A stretch of DNA of 64,000 bases from contig NW_019211456.1 of the NCBI RefSeq assembly GCF_002443255.2, forward strand, positions 42,554,986 through 42,618,985. The letters are read 5' to 3'. This stretch comes from Varroa destructor. Its lineage: Eukaryota > Arthropoda > Arachnida > Mesostigmata > Varroidae. This document shows positions 35,201 through 48,491 of this stretch, one piece after another. Position 1 is the first letter of the stretch; each line of letters opens with the position of its first letter. A model generated the notes under the pieces. The model was not told the DNA's origin and did no database searches. It saw only the letters and a list, made by a program, of their open reading frames with translations. Both the position numbers and the translations under genes were made by a program.

Positions 35201-38200
35201 TTAAAATATAATCGGACGGAAGGTTAATCGTATACTGAACAACGGTTTCGCTAAGGTACTTTGGCAATAGTAAGTGGATGTTCTGTGCATTAGAAGTGAC
35301 GGGTGTTAAATAATTGAGACCCGTTCACGACTCAGCACGACGGGTTCTTTGTTTGCGTAAAGCAAGGGCTTGAGTTTTAGCAGAAGCACATCGTCTCTTT
35401 GGTCAAAGTACTTAAGAAATTCAATGTCATTTGTACGGTGCTTGATCGAGGAACGTAAAAGCCTCCAGGACGATGCATCCGTCTCTCGTTTGGAATCGAT
35501 GTGCGAGCCCAGACGGACATTTGCGATCTCATTTTGTGCTTTAAAATCGTACGTTTACTTCACTCGACTGGATCAATTTTTGCCGATTTCCCTATAGTTC
35601 GCAAGGCACATTATAGTACTAAATACTATCCGATACATAGCAAACCAGCTGACTCCAGAGATGTGTTTTTAAAATAGTTCGCTGCAAATGTCAAAAAATC
35701 GCGCAAACTGCTCTGATAAACAGCGGAAAGCACAGGAGTAATGCATTACTATCGCCACACTGACTGAAGGGGTAATGCTTAGCGCCGAACATCATCGCCT
35801 TGATTAAACCTCTTGTATTAGGTATAAGCTTGTTCAACGCGTCTATGTGGATTCCCGAACACTTATTACCTTTATCTACTGACAACAGCTATCAGTAGCC
35901 TCGCATCGACCTGTGTGGGGTGAGAATGTAGCGTGACATCGAAAATGTAAAAGAAAAGACGGTAGATGTAAAATGTCTAGATCGTTTTTGAATGCAACAA
36001 GTTTCATTTCTTTCACTTAACGCTGTATCAATCAACGTCAATAGCTGCTCAATACTCACGCATCTGTATCTATTTGTAAAAAAACAAGATGAACAGACGG
36101 CAGGCTAGATGTATCATAGTAGATACCGCGTCGTATATTTAGATAATGACTGTCTGTCTACAAAAATTAAGAATAGGTAAGCTTTCTTATGTGGCTCGGT
36201 GGCGAATTCGGACGCTTAAAAAATTTGGATATAGCTAGGTAGATTGACATACAGGTAACGAACACGACAAGCTCAAATACATGGATAAGTTAAGACACAG
36301 CTTAAATTTATTCAACAGTATTTATTGTAGATATAGGAGAACAGCCCGCACTTGCTGCAATGTCTGCATGGAACCTTCGATCTTAATGGCGTCTCCTTCT
36401 TGTTCGTTATATTTATAGGAAATCACTCGAATGAATTACAGTAACTATCAGTTTCCGCTACACAATGCTATTTTTCTCTTTTTCAACTTAGTTTGGTCAA
36501 TACGGAGTGCAGAATCTGGCCTGCCGAAGTGAGGCGAACCGTCATTCCTTACCCATGCTTATTTTATCCTAGAATGTTTTCAATTTATTTTAAATAGCAA
36601 TATAACTAGTTAGTGTTTAGCACTTGTGTATTGCCAAGTTCCTAACCAACTTCCATGCGGTCAACATTTTTTGCAGCAATTTCCCGATTTAGCAAAACAG
36701 ATGACAGTTGAGAGATGGCTAGCACTGCATGCCGCAGCGCTGAACGGACACCATAGCATCGTCGAGCGCCTGTTAAATCACCAATATCCATCATCGATGA
36801 AGACGCCTTTTAGAGATTCATCAGGCCGTTGGGAATTCACGATGCCCTTCGACGTGAATGCAAAAGACGTCGCCGATCAAAGTGCCCTCTACGCCGCTTG
36901 CAGGTATGCTCGCTGCGATTGCAACAATAAAGTATACACCAAGTACAAATATATACAAATGTGATTTTTCTTCTATTGATAAACCAGCTACATTATCAAT
37001 TCTAAGGTATCGTACAATGCTCAATAAAAATGTCCGATTAGTGTAACCATGTTGAAAGGGGAAATAGGTAACAGATGTAAGATATAGACGGTACTAGCAA
37101 GACTACAAATTGCAACGAATATTGACAATAGGATCATAAAAAAGCCTATATTTTTCTTGTGGACCCGTCTGCATTGTAGACAAGGAGATCAACGTACTGT
37201 CGAGGTCCTTTTGAAGTGTAAAGTATGGGCTCATCGCGTGGTATCTGATTTAAGCGACACCTCAGTGCTTGAAGCAAGTCCGGTTCGCGGAGGGGCCGGG
37301 AGTGGAAAGCTGCGTTCGATTATGACCAGACTTACAATGGAAAGCTCCGGTATGCATACTTAATTGATAGAATCGAAATAATGTTCTGCAAAATTTCATC
37401 TTGACAGACATGTTCCTTCGTCGTCTTGGCAATTGTTCTTTGTGGTTATGTACTAGGTAGACTTGGAATGTGGATTGGCTTGTCTACAAAGAACACTCAA
37501 CATTAGGAACTCGCAGAAGTGGATGGCAAACATTTTAAGTTAAAATTTCCTTATCGGTGACGTTTTCCAGATGAAGAAATTCCGTCGGACTTTCAACAGC
37601 TGTGTCCTCTCCGTCTTAACGATTTGAACCGTTCGGACTCTGGTAGAGAGGAAACAGCACTGCACGCTGCCGTACGAGGAAAGCATCATCAAATATGTTC
37701 GACCCTACTTCGTGCCGGCGCGGATCCAAACATTGTATCAAAAGGTATTGCTTTTTGCCTCCTCGTTCTAAAGCGGACAATGACTGAACTAAGCAAATGT
37801 GAACATATTTTACAATATCTCTTTGTCGGAGACTAAGGATAAAGTTATTTCTTAATAACGTTTCATATATGTAGGTGATGAGGAGCGTAGTCCAATCGAA
37901 GATGCCTGCAGGTTGAGAGATAACCAGATGATGGAGCTTCTACTTCGACATGGTGCCACCGATTCCGATTCGGGGGCGTTACGAGCAGCAGCTATAGTCA
38001 ACGATGATCGAGCGGTTGCCAAGCTTTTGTCGTTGAAAGCACATAAAGATAATGAAAATAAGGTAGATATTGAGAAGTCGCGTATCTTAATGTGACCTTC
38101 AAAGTATTTATTAGAGTAGCATGAACTCCTTGATGTTGTCGTTGCTATGCCTGATCTGTCAAAATGCATATCGAGTGAAAAGCAGTATGTATCCTCTAAG

Positions 38201-41200
38201 TAAGGTGAGATAAAGGCTTAGTTAGTTTTGAAACTTGGCCATAAACCAAATAGCTGGACAGTTGCGTTTGTGTCGTATGGCCATTATGCTATATGTATAT
38301 ATATATAATACGCGACCTACCTTTTTCTTTGTTGTGATAGCTTTTTACTGCCAGTTTAACAAAAGATACAGTGAAGTTATTCATTGCCTGGACTAAATAT
38401 TGATAATTCTTCTAAAAAGAAATTGTTTTATTGCTTAAACAAATAGGAATATGATGAATTTGTCCTTAGTTCGAATGTTCTTATATAAAATATCTGATTC
38501 ATATCGCTGCAACGCTTAAACCTTATCTGTTTCGCAAAAATTGACTGAGATTTTGTAATACAACAAAAAAAACGATAAATATATGCGGTAGAATTGGTCT
38601 TGCCTTAGAGAACCTTGTTTAGGTAAAACAAGGTTCATAGCTAAGGAAATGCTTGTTAAAGCCCGTTTCTTGTTGTTGAACAAGCATTATATAAGCATAC
38701 CTGCTTTTTGGCATACCACTTATTTTGGACACTTAATTTGGTATGAGGTAGCATCAAAAAATCCACACTTGTTTCAATCTTTATATTTCGCGCCTCATTT
38801 TGACCTTGTTAATGAGCAAAATAAAAATGAAATGTGCTTTATGTTGCAAGTACTAACATAACTATTTGCTTGACCCTCCTTCCTTAGATTAATCCTCGAT
38901 TTATTCAGGTTTGTTAATCGTTCCGATCTAGTAGCAAGCCAAACATAAAACATTTACTTATCATTATCTGCATTGGAGCTTTTCTAATAAGGACGTTGAC
39001 GTTCGGTCCAAGTTGTTTTTTTTTACCGAAAAAAGAAATTATATAAGCGTGAGGATAATTTAAATTGTTCTACATTCATCCTAATCAAGTTAAATTCAAG
39101 TCATATTCATCTGTCGTGCGCGCTAGTGTGCCTCCATTACGATGCATGATTATTATACGTAGCTGATTTCCACAAATAATCCTTTTTTCCACCTCACGAA
39201 AATGACTAAGACATAGTCGGTTGTTTCGCTTACTCTGTCAGGTAAATAAGAAAGCGCTCGAAGCATTGTCGGATTCTGCGTATACAGCTGCTTTGCTCAT
39301 TCCAAATACGCCAGTTATGATAAATTGGCATCGTTTGGGTTGCCATTTTTCGCGGATCAATGAACAGTGGCTAATCGATGCCGGGGTGATACTCAATATG
39401 AAGCTCAAACTGAGTCCGCAATCGCGAGTTCCTGCTTTGGGAGCCATTACGAGGCTCGATGTGTCGGCGAATGAGCTTATTGAGCTTCCTGAGTGTGTAT
39501 TCTCGGTGATGCCATCCCTGAAAGTGCTCACAGCATCACAGAACAAGATCGCAGCACTGCCGGCAAGCTTCACTACAACGCACTGCAATATCGAAGAAAT
39601 ACACCTTCAGGACAATCGTATTGAAGAGATTCCGACAGTATTCTTTCGACTTCTGCAGCTGCAGCTGATGGACATTTCAAACAATAAGATCCAGCAAGTC
39701 CCGTCCGATATGTGGCATGCGCCACGGCTTAAAGATCTCAATTTGTCGATGAATCTACTCCGTGACTTACCTGGCGCATCAGGGTATCAACAGGAGCCGG
39801 TAATGACGTTCGAAGAACAGGGTCTACAAAGTAAAAACGCAAAGAAAAAGGATCCGTGCGAACCTCAGATGCTGAAGCATCACACCAGATGGCGCGAGTC
39901 ACTCCAGTTGGTCGAGAGTCATCCGGAAGAGAGTATTACAAACCGAGCTTTGCAATCACTAAATTTATCGCACAACGCTTTTGAATGGGTACCAGCTGTT
40001 TTGGCGTGCAATGCGCCCCAATTGGCTAGGCTGAGCTTGGCGTACAACAAGCTGATCTATGTTGGGCCGCTTAATTGCTATCCTGCCCAGATTCGGCACC
40101 TTGACTTAAGCTGCAACCAAATCGGCGAGTGGCTTATTGCACCGGGTAGCCCGCATGTCGAGCCTTGCTCGGTTGCAAACAAAGAAAACTCAGGTGAGTG
40201 TGTTGATGACGATAATGTATTGGGAAATTGAAAAAGTAACGTCGGTTTTTAAGTCCAACTTGAAGCAATTAATATTTATATTTTGAGATATTTTGCTAAA
40301 CTAAATAAACACCATTTTGATCAATGACCTTTTTTACTTTTCTAGCGAACCATAACCCTATCGTATTAAAACTTTTATTGTAGATGTTTAGTTCCCTAGT
40401 GATATTTTGGCTTTCGCTCGTGCCAGTCTCGCTCAACTTTTGTGATAATTTCATCACTTTTTTTTTGTAATTGGTTGGTGACTCCGAGGAGCATCGTTCA
40501 CCTCACATAGAAGGACAATGACCGAACCATTTTTGGGCCATTTCTTCCGATAGCTCATCTTAACCATTAACAGCAGGCATATTTGCATGGATCCAAATAG
40601 TATTTATACCTTCATCGTGATAAAGTTGTAAAATATAGCGACTTTCTGTAAAAATTTCACTCAGGAGTACTTTAAGTCTTGATAAAAATATCAGCTTTCA
40701 CCATTAATGCCAACCCTACGCGACCCATACATATTATTCTGGGCAAACATATTATTCGAAGCTATTGAACTAGAAGAACCGTCAATACTCATTCAACCAC
40801 CAAATATATATATATATATATATATGTATGATGATTTGACCGAAGATGTTCAGACTGTCAGCAGACTTTTGCCCCGCCATATATTAAGTGTGTTACTATA
40901 ATATAATAGGCTAGACACGTTTGATTTGTAGCCATTTAACTGGTTTGTGCGAAGGCCTTATTCGAATAAAATGAAAACTGAGGATTGTGTTCCTTTGTTC
41001 GTTTGGTTGTGTCACATTCGTGCAGCGGCACCTGGTAACAAACATCGCTGTATTCACAGAGCACACAATCGTTTAGAATCGTTGCGGACCCTTCTATTGG
41101 GCAACAACCGCTTGACCCAGGTCGTAATAGCCTCGGTGGAGAAAGTCGACGAAAGGCTTCTATTTCCAAATTTGTCTATGCTCGACATGGCCAACAATTC

Positions 41201-44200
41201 TGTCAGTTCAATACCAGCTCAGATTGCGGAACTGCAGGGCACTCTTTCTGTACTAAATCTAAGCGGGAATTCAGGTATTGTGCATCTTCCACCAGAATTG
41301 GGTTTACTAAACAAGCTATGGAACCTCAATCTACGAGGCTGTAGTTTACAGGAGCCTCTTCGAACAATGATTGAATCAAGAAAGTATAAGACAATGGACA
41401 TTGTTGGCTACTTAAAATCCATCCTAGAAGAGTAAGTAACACTGCGAGATTGTTTTATTATCTGTTTTTATTATAAAAGGTAATTGAATTTAGAATTTAA
41501 AATCACTTGGGCCTTAGACTAAACTAGATCAGTATTTAATTAATCAATAAGCTAAAAGACTCGACTGATGAAGTTTTCTGGCTGTTACACAACTTTTTAT
41601 ACCTTTACGTAGGGTTCCTAAATAATGAACGTACTTGATTCATACTCTCGTTTTGTTGGACCCAGTTTATTTAATAACATGTGCACACCTCAGGTCATCT
41701 GGTTAGTTTGACTGTGTTAATAATCCTTTGCAGTGCTCGACCTTATGCCCGAATGAAGCTAATGGTTGTGGGCACGCACGGCATTGGCAAGACATCTTTA
41801 CTCGAGGCTTTACGGGGTGAAGGTTCTGGAAAAACAAAGGCACCCGAGCACTGGGCGAAGCGGATGGGCAATAAAAATATGAATTTAAAAAACGTAAAAG
41901 GCGTTTCGCTATCCACGGTGGGTGTGGACGTTGGTGATTGGGTGTTTGAGAAGAAACCAGGGCGCGGGCCTGTGCTTTTTCGAACCTGGGATTTTGGCGG
42001 CCAGAGAGAGTACTATTCCACACATCAGTATTTCCTTTCAAAGCGGTCATTATACCTCGTCGTTTGGTCGATGTTAGAAGGTGAGCGGGGTGTGAGGAGT
42101 CTCCATCAGTGGCTCGTTAATATTCAGGCGAGAGCGCCGAATTCCCCAGTGATTATAGTAGCTACCCATCATGACCTTGTGCAAGAAAAATATCCATCGA
42201 CGTACAGTGAAGACCTGCAGCAGATGGTGCGCGATAGGTTTCTGCAGACTGTGGACGCTGATAAGCGTGGTCTTCCACGAATTCTGGACTCGATTGAGGT
42301 GTCTTGCAAGACGAAACACAATATTCGTCGTTTAGCAGAACTCATCTATGACACAGCGTACGATCTGCGTTGTACTGGTAGCAAGGAACGACTTTTAGAA
42401 CAGAGAATTCCAGCGAGCTATTTAGCTTTAGAGGATATTGTCCACCATCTTGCCGTTGAACGACGAACAAAAGGGAAAGACCCGGTGTTGAAGAGCGAAG
42501 AATACGTGAAGATTGTTGGTGAGGAGATGAAAAAACGTTTTAACATGGCATTCCGTGATAAGAGCGAGCTTAACCAGGCCACAATGTTTCTTCACGAGAG
42601 CGGTGTGCTGTTGCATTACGAGGATGCCACTCTCCGCGACCTGTATTTTATTGATCCCCAGTGGCTCTGTGATATGCTCGCCCACGTAGTGACGATTCGC
42701 GAGGTAAATCCGTTTGCTCGCCAGGGTATCATGCGCGTTGAAGACCTCAAGATTGTGTTCAAGGCATCAACGTGTGCGCCTGCCGACCCAGAATCGTACA
42801 TTTTAAGTTTACTAAACAAATTCGAAGTTGCTCTGACATGGGACGGCCGCAACCTTCTCATACCATCTCTTTTACCTACAGAAGATCAAATGCGCGCCGG
42901 GGCAGACATCAAGGTACCAGCGCGTTCCCGAACGTGGGTGCCCCGTGGGCCGAAAAATAATTCGAGCAATGACCTCTCGCGTGCTGGTAGTGTAACGTCT
43001 GTGCAGTCTGAACCAAGCCAAGGAACTCCTTTACGTCGGACGCCTCAACCTGATGCGATCCAGGATATCGACAGAGAGATTCGACGCGTCATAGTTCTGT
43101 CGTATTTACCGTCTGGGTTTTGGCCACGGTTAATGACCCGTATACTGGCGGACGACTTAATTATGGAAGCTTTGCGGTCATACTACGTGACACCGCCAGA
43201 TTGTCCGCCGCTTCCTCCAGAAGTTCGGAGATCGGCCGAGTGGATTTGCTGGCAAAGTGGCCTAGAGTTGCACTATGCAGGCGTTACAATCTTGAGAATC
43301 TCCGAGGTCCTTTCACATTTACCGACGTACCCAGACTATTTTGATTCAAAGATTTTGGTCAAGTGCGAGCAGCACTGGGAAACCATTGACGTGAATACGT
43401 ATACAATTCTTGATGTGAAGTTGCCACGATATTCAATTAAGCTAGAAGTTCCATTGGCTGTAGAGGTTACGGAAAAACAAAAACTAGAAGAAAGCAAGCT
43501 GCACGAAACACATATCCTCAGGTATGTGTCTTCGTATATTAACTTTGCGATGACCCGGTCATTCATGGTGGTAATTACTTATTATTTAGTCTCCTCGCTG
43601 GTTAACACCTCGAATATTAGCTGCTTATCTTGAAGTTTGATCACCAATTAAAAGTAAGATATAACTGCGTTCTGATTTATAAGAGATCTTCCGCTCTAGA
43701 AAATTGATCTGAATTAATAGGCGCATAAAGACTGTCAGTTTGATAATTACTTATGGTTGCTCGTAAATATGCCTTCGTAGACCTAGCGATGAGGCGGTGA
43801 CCCAGCTACTATCTTTAGCAGTCGAGCGAATCGATACGTTACTTGAAGATTGGTATCCGACACTCGGTACCCGGTTCGTACACACTTCGGAAGGACGTTT
43901 TCTTGTCACTCGACTCGTTCCCTGTAGCCAGTGTGTCCGTCAGGCCCATGAAGTAGCGACCTGGCGGCCGTCGACAAGACATCTACAGCCGCCTGTCAAC
44001 AACCCCCCGCATAACTACCAAAGCGAAAGTGGAGATTCTGGTAAGAGAGCTCTGTGTGCATCAATGACACCGTATGCTAGTGGAACCGTATTATCGACCA
44101 CCTATGTTCACAGAGTCATTAATAAATTGTTACGGCGCTAACTTCTGCGCATGCGTCTTTCGCTGCGAAACTGGTATAAGGAGTTGCTTAAAGAAACGTA

Positions 44201-47200
44201 CGCTTGAACCTATAGACCAATCAATTGACCATAACCTCCAAAGTTAGGATGTGAACGTACTCAACAAGATTGCTCGAACTCATATTTATCGCGCATCACA
44301 GACAATAGGTGGATATAGATCGTGCGGTCAGTATAATATTTTCCGCAAACACAAATTTCCGAGAGCTTAAGCATTGTACAGTATCATTTGTCGACACCTT
44401 CAGAGTTCGTTATTCTACCCATTCGATGTACCTTGTGCTAGGTGTATTTGGAAATGGCTCATCGGATAGCCCCCGGCGACATTCAGCCCCAGTACCGTTT
44501 GTCGAGGACGGAGAGCCTTCCGCCGGCGAAGAAGACGAATCCAGACGTTGTGGGGGCGTCGATAACGGTCCTAGTGATCGCCCAACTCTACATTGCTTCA
44601 CTGTGGAGGAGTGTATTCTTGCGGCCCACGAACACCAAGCAATGATTAGCTGCGAAGAACATGGCACGATTATGCTCGCAGACATCGCACCGGATGCGGT
44701 AAGAAAATGAATTCATAGTTACTATGCATGAGAAGGGCAGCAAAAGTTATAGACACAGTGGGTAAATTAAGAACAAACAAGTTTACAGCAAAACCGCGTG
44801 ATAGATAGGAAAGACAACGGCCAATATTGAGGACAAGAAATATGGATAACGATTTCAGAATGTGTTTATTGTCTTTCTAAAATAATCGCGCTAAAATATC
44901 GATTCCCCTTAGTCGCATGAGTAGTCTATAGATGATGCTGAGCTACTGTCGACCCTTTAACATGGTTCATCTGCATGAGGTGGACGCTATAATAGACGAA
45001 TATCATTTGTGCCAAGTTGTGTGCTTACTAGTATTATGTGCCATCCTATCGCAGTTATAGGTTATACTGCCAGTGTGTAGCATTTCCGAGTATAGCACAC
45101 ATGTGATGTGCCTGAAAGGTCAGTGTTCTGTGTTAAGGACTACGTTGTCTGACGTATTCATCATGATATCTAATGCAAACTGCAATTGCTACTAGTTAAA
45201 TACAATATAAAAGTCTACGAAAAAAAAGGATTATGCATTGGCAACTATATCAACAGATTAAAGGGGCAAAAAAATCCACACCACCAAGGACACATTCAAC
45301 GTCATTTATAAATATTTATAGTTATGAAACCGATTAGTTACCTCAATCAGACTAGAAAACTAGCGCTGTTTAAAAGAGAAAGGGCAAACATTAAAACGCT
45401 TAATAATAATAGTAATAACAAGTGTGCTTCATTTGCGTTGGACGTATAGTTTAGTTGCACGATTTATTATATGAATGTTTTTATCAGTATTTAGGCTACT
45501 GCACAAGCAATAGGTAATGCCCTCCATAGAAAAATGTTGTTTATACGTACGTTCGATGCCGCATTCACTTTAATTAATTAACAGATGATACTGGGAGCTA
45601 TTAACAAGGAGTAATATCTAACAGCGTAAATAAAGATTATATAAACCAATCGTTCTCAAAATATGCGAACTAGCCCATATTAGTGTGATGAAATCTAGAT
45701 GACGGCCCACGACAATATGGTTCAGTCCAGTTGCCATTGAATAAGGATGAGTGATGAGAAACTTTTCACAGATATTTCTTGGTCGCCTGAGTTTTGTCCT
45801 ATTGGAGCCTTATATGATCTTTGGCGTCTGGGCGCATAAACAGATATCCTCATTCCTTTTTGCACAATGTTGCCGACGTGTATCCGTGTCTTCCGGCGGG
45901 AAACTGCTCTATACTTCACTAATTTAAGGACGTCCACTTTATGCACCGAAGCCTTGCAGTAAGGAACCACCAGCAATGCTATTCCTTTACCCTAAACCAA
46001 GAGATACAGTTTCACTCACAGTTCAGAGAGAAAAACTAGCTAATCTTGTACAGAACTTTAATACAATCTTACTTAACCTAATACGTGTATGCGTGTTAGT
46101 TGAGATTTATTTATAACTATTCTTAGAATTCAATCGTTGTTTGACAGGAAATGAAGTGTAAATACTAAATCCATCTGAATTAACTTCTTTTAAACTATTC
46201 ACTATTTAAAAACAATGTGAGATGAAGCAATTGTTCGGAAATTTATAATACAAATGCACCCTTGACCATGGCAGAGTACATTAGAGTTTTTTTTTCAAAA
46301 AATATCAAGTTTCATAATTATCGAAATTGCTGTTATAGTTGAAAAAACAACTTTAAGTTTCGTTAGTCCGGTAAAAAGATTGAAGCCCCCTCCCAGAGCG
46401 TTTAGACTGCTGTATATCCTGAGTGTCCGCCACAGGTGCAAAGAAAGTAACAACGATGGGAAAGAAATCCCAGTGAATTTGAAAACAAGATAATTACGAT
46501 ATATATTAGAAAATTTGTTTTAGCGACGAGGCTTATAGACACGTTTTTTAAACGGAATTTGCAGTAACAACGTTAGTAGCAATTTAATAATTAAGCAATA
46601 AGTTAACGATAAAACATTGCTTTCATCGATATTTTGATTAAGCAAAAGGCTTCATATCCTTAAAACACTTTTGATGTTTCTGTTTTAATGTTTCAATGTG
46701 ATTCTGTACAAACGCCAAGTTTTCGATAAAACTATCTGGGCCGGCTTTTGTTACTGCATTCAGGCCTTGGACAGATGCAAATCGTCCGGTTTGTAGCTGC
46801 AGGAATCGCTTCTCCAAAAACTTTCAGATGTGAGATTTTCTGCACCTTGTAAATCTTCTCCGAGTCAGGTTTGCTATCCAGTTAACCCTACATGAAGATA
46901 GTTAGATATGTCGAGTAGCTAATTGAACGCAGTCACCTCCCTTCGGCCTTACGCTTCCTGTTCCCTTTCACCCAGTTCTTCCTTGCTTTTCTCTCGATTT
47001 TGTACATCAATATGTACTGAATCAGGCCATTGAACGACCCACCTTGATCTAGTGGAGGGATGCAACTTAAAGGGGGTAACACTGTGATGGTAGTTTATGG
47101 AAGCCAAGAATACGGGGGACCATACGAGAACTCATTCATGTGCTAATTTACTACCAAACCTCAATGCGCAAGGTTGACTACTAGTATAGGGTGAACCTTT

Positions 47201-48445
47201 GACATTTTTTTGATCTTAGTGAAACCACAACAGCAACTGCCATTTTGCTATACAGGGAAAACAATGTCTAAAGAGGGTTATGTTTAGCTTTTGCATCCAA
47301 TTAGAAACATGTGCTGGCGAACGGAAAAACAGGAGACGGTACTAGAGTCTAAGGAAGGTTCGTCTCAAAAGAGAAAAATGCTGCTTTACCATAGAACTTG
47401 ACATCTGGGGTAAGCTCTCTATGAGATTATTAACGCTAGAGACACTTAATAAAGTGCGCAATACTCAACGAGGCTTTCTAATTATGACATGATGTAAGTT
47501 ATCTTGGGTCAACTTTACGATTAGCACTGGTTGTTCGTTTTAACTTTAGTGATAGCCGGTGGACAAGAGATTTGTAGCGTGATCTTTTGGCGCGGAACCT
47601 CAAACCTAAAAGTAAAAAATACTGAATAGATTAACCGTTAACTTATATTGTGTAAAAAGAAAACAACAATTTGTTAATAGAACCTATCTGGATTACGATT
47701 TTCGTGTGACTGCGGCAGGCCCAAATAAGTTATAGATGAAGGAAATTAGAATCAATTTTTAGAGGAATGATCGTGGTAATTCAAGTAGGATAATTATCGT
47801 ACTACGAAATGCCAATAGGGAATTAGTTGGTCTACTAGCGAAATTACTGTTTAGCACTTCGCAGTCGAGAAATATCAGTGAGTTATCGTATCCTGCACAG
47901 ATTACATCTTTCGCCGAGATTACGAGAGAGAGACCGACGTATGTGATCGGACGCAACTCATGAAAGTTACATGTGAATCAAATGAACTTTACCCTCACGC
48001 CACCTTGCGCCAAAGTAAAGGGTATAGTTGGCCGATTTGTCCAGCTTCAGAGTCACAGCCTTTCACGCGTGGCGCAGTCGGTACGAATCTAATAGGGCAC
48101 GACATAGAGCGAAACAGCTCTTATCGTCTTCTCTCAATAGATGGCCAGCGGCGAAGATAAGCCTAGTAAGAGAAAGGTCTCCATGGGACAGGCGTATTGG
48201 ATACTAGGAACCCACCGTATAGTACAAATGATTATCCTTGTAATGGTAAGTGGTATCCTTGAGTACGATGGTAAATGAATAATAGTAATGAGAATATAGA
48301 ACTATTATTATGGATCTTTTGCTTTTATTTTATTTATTTAGAAGATTTATATAGAATCCTTGTTTTTGTGATTAAGGTAAGGACAAAAATCCATCGCTAA
48401 ATTTTCTGACGGATAACAATATACATATACATTAGCAAAATAAAG

Positions 48446-48491
<46 letters not shown>

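Noticed and set aside
45722..45976. Basic minus-strand frame with a ribosomal-protein-like look
   Set aside because: No specific motif could be confirmed and it starts without supporting context.
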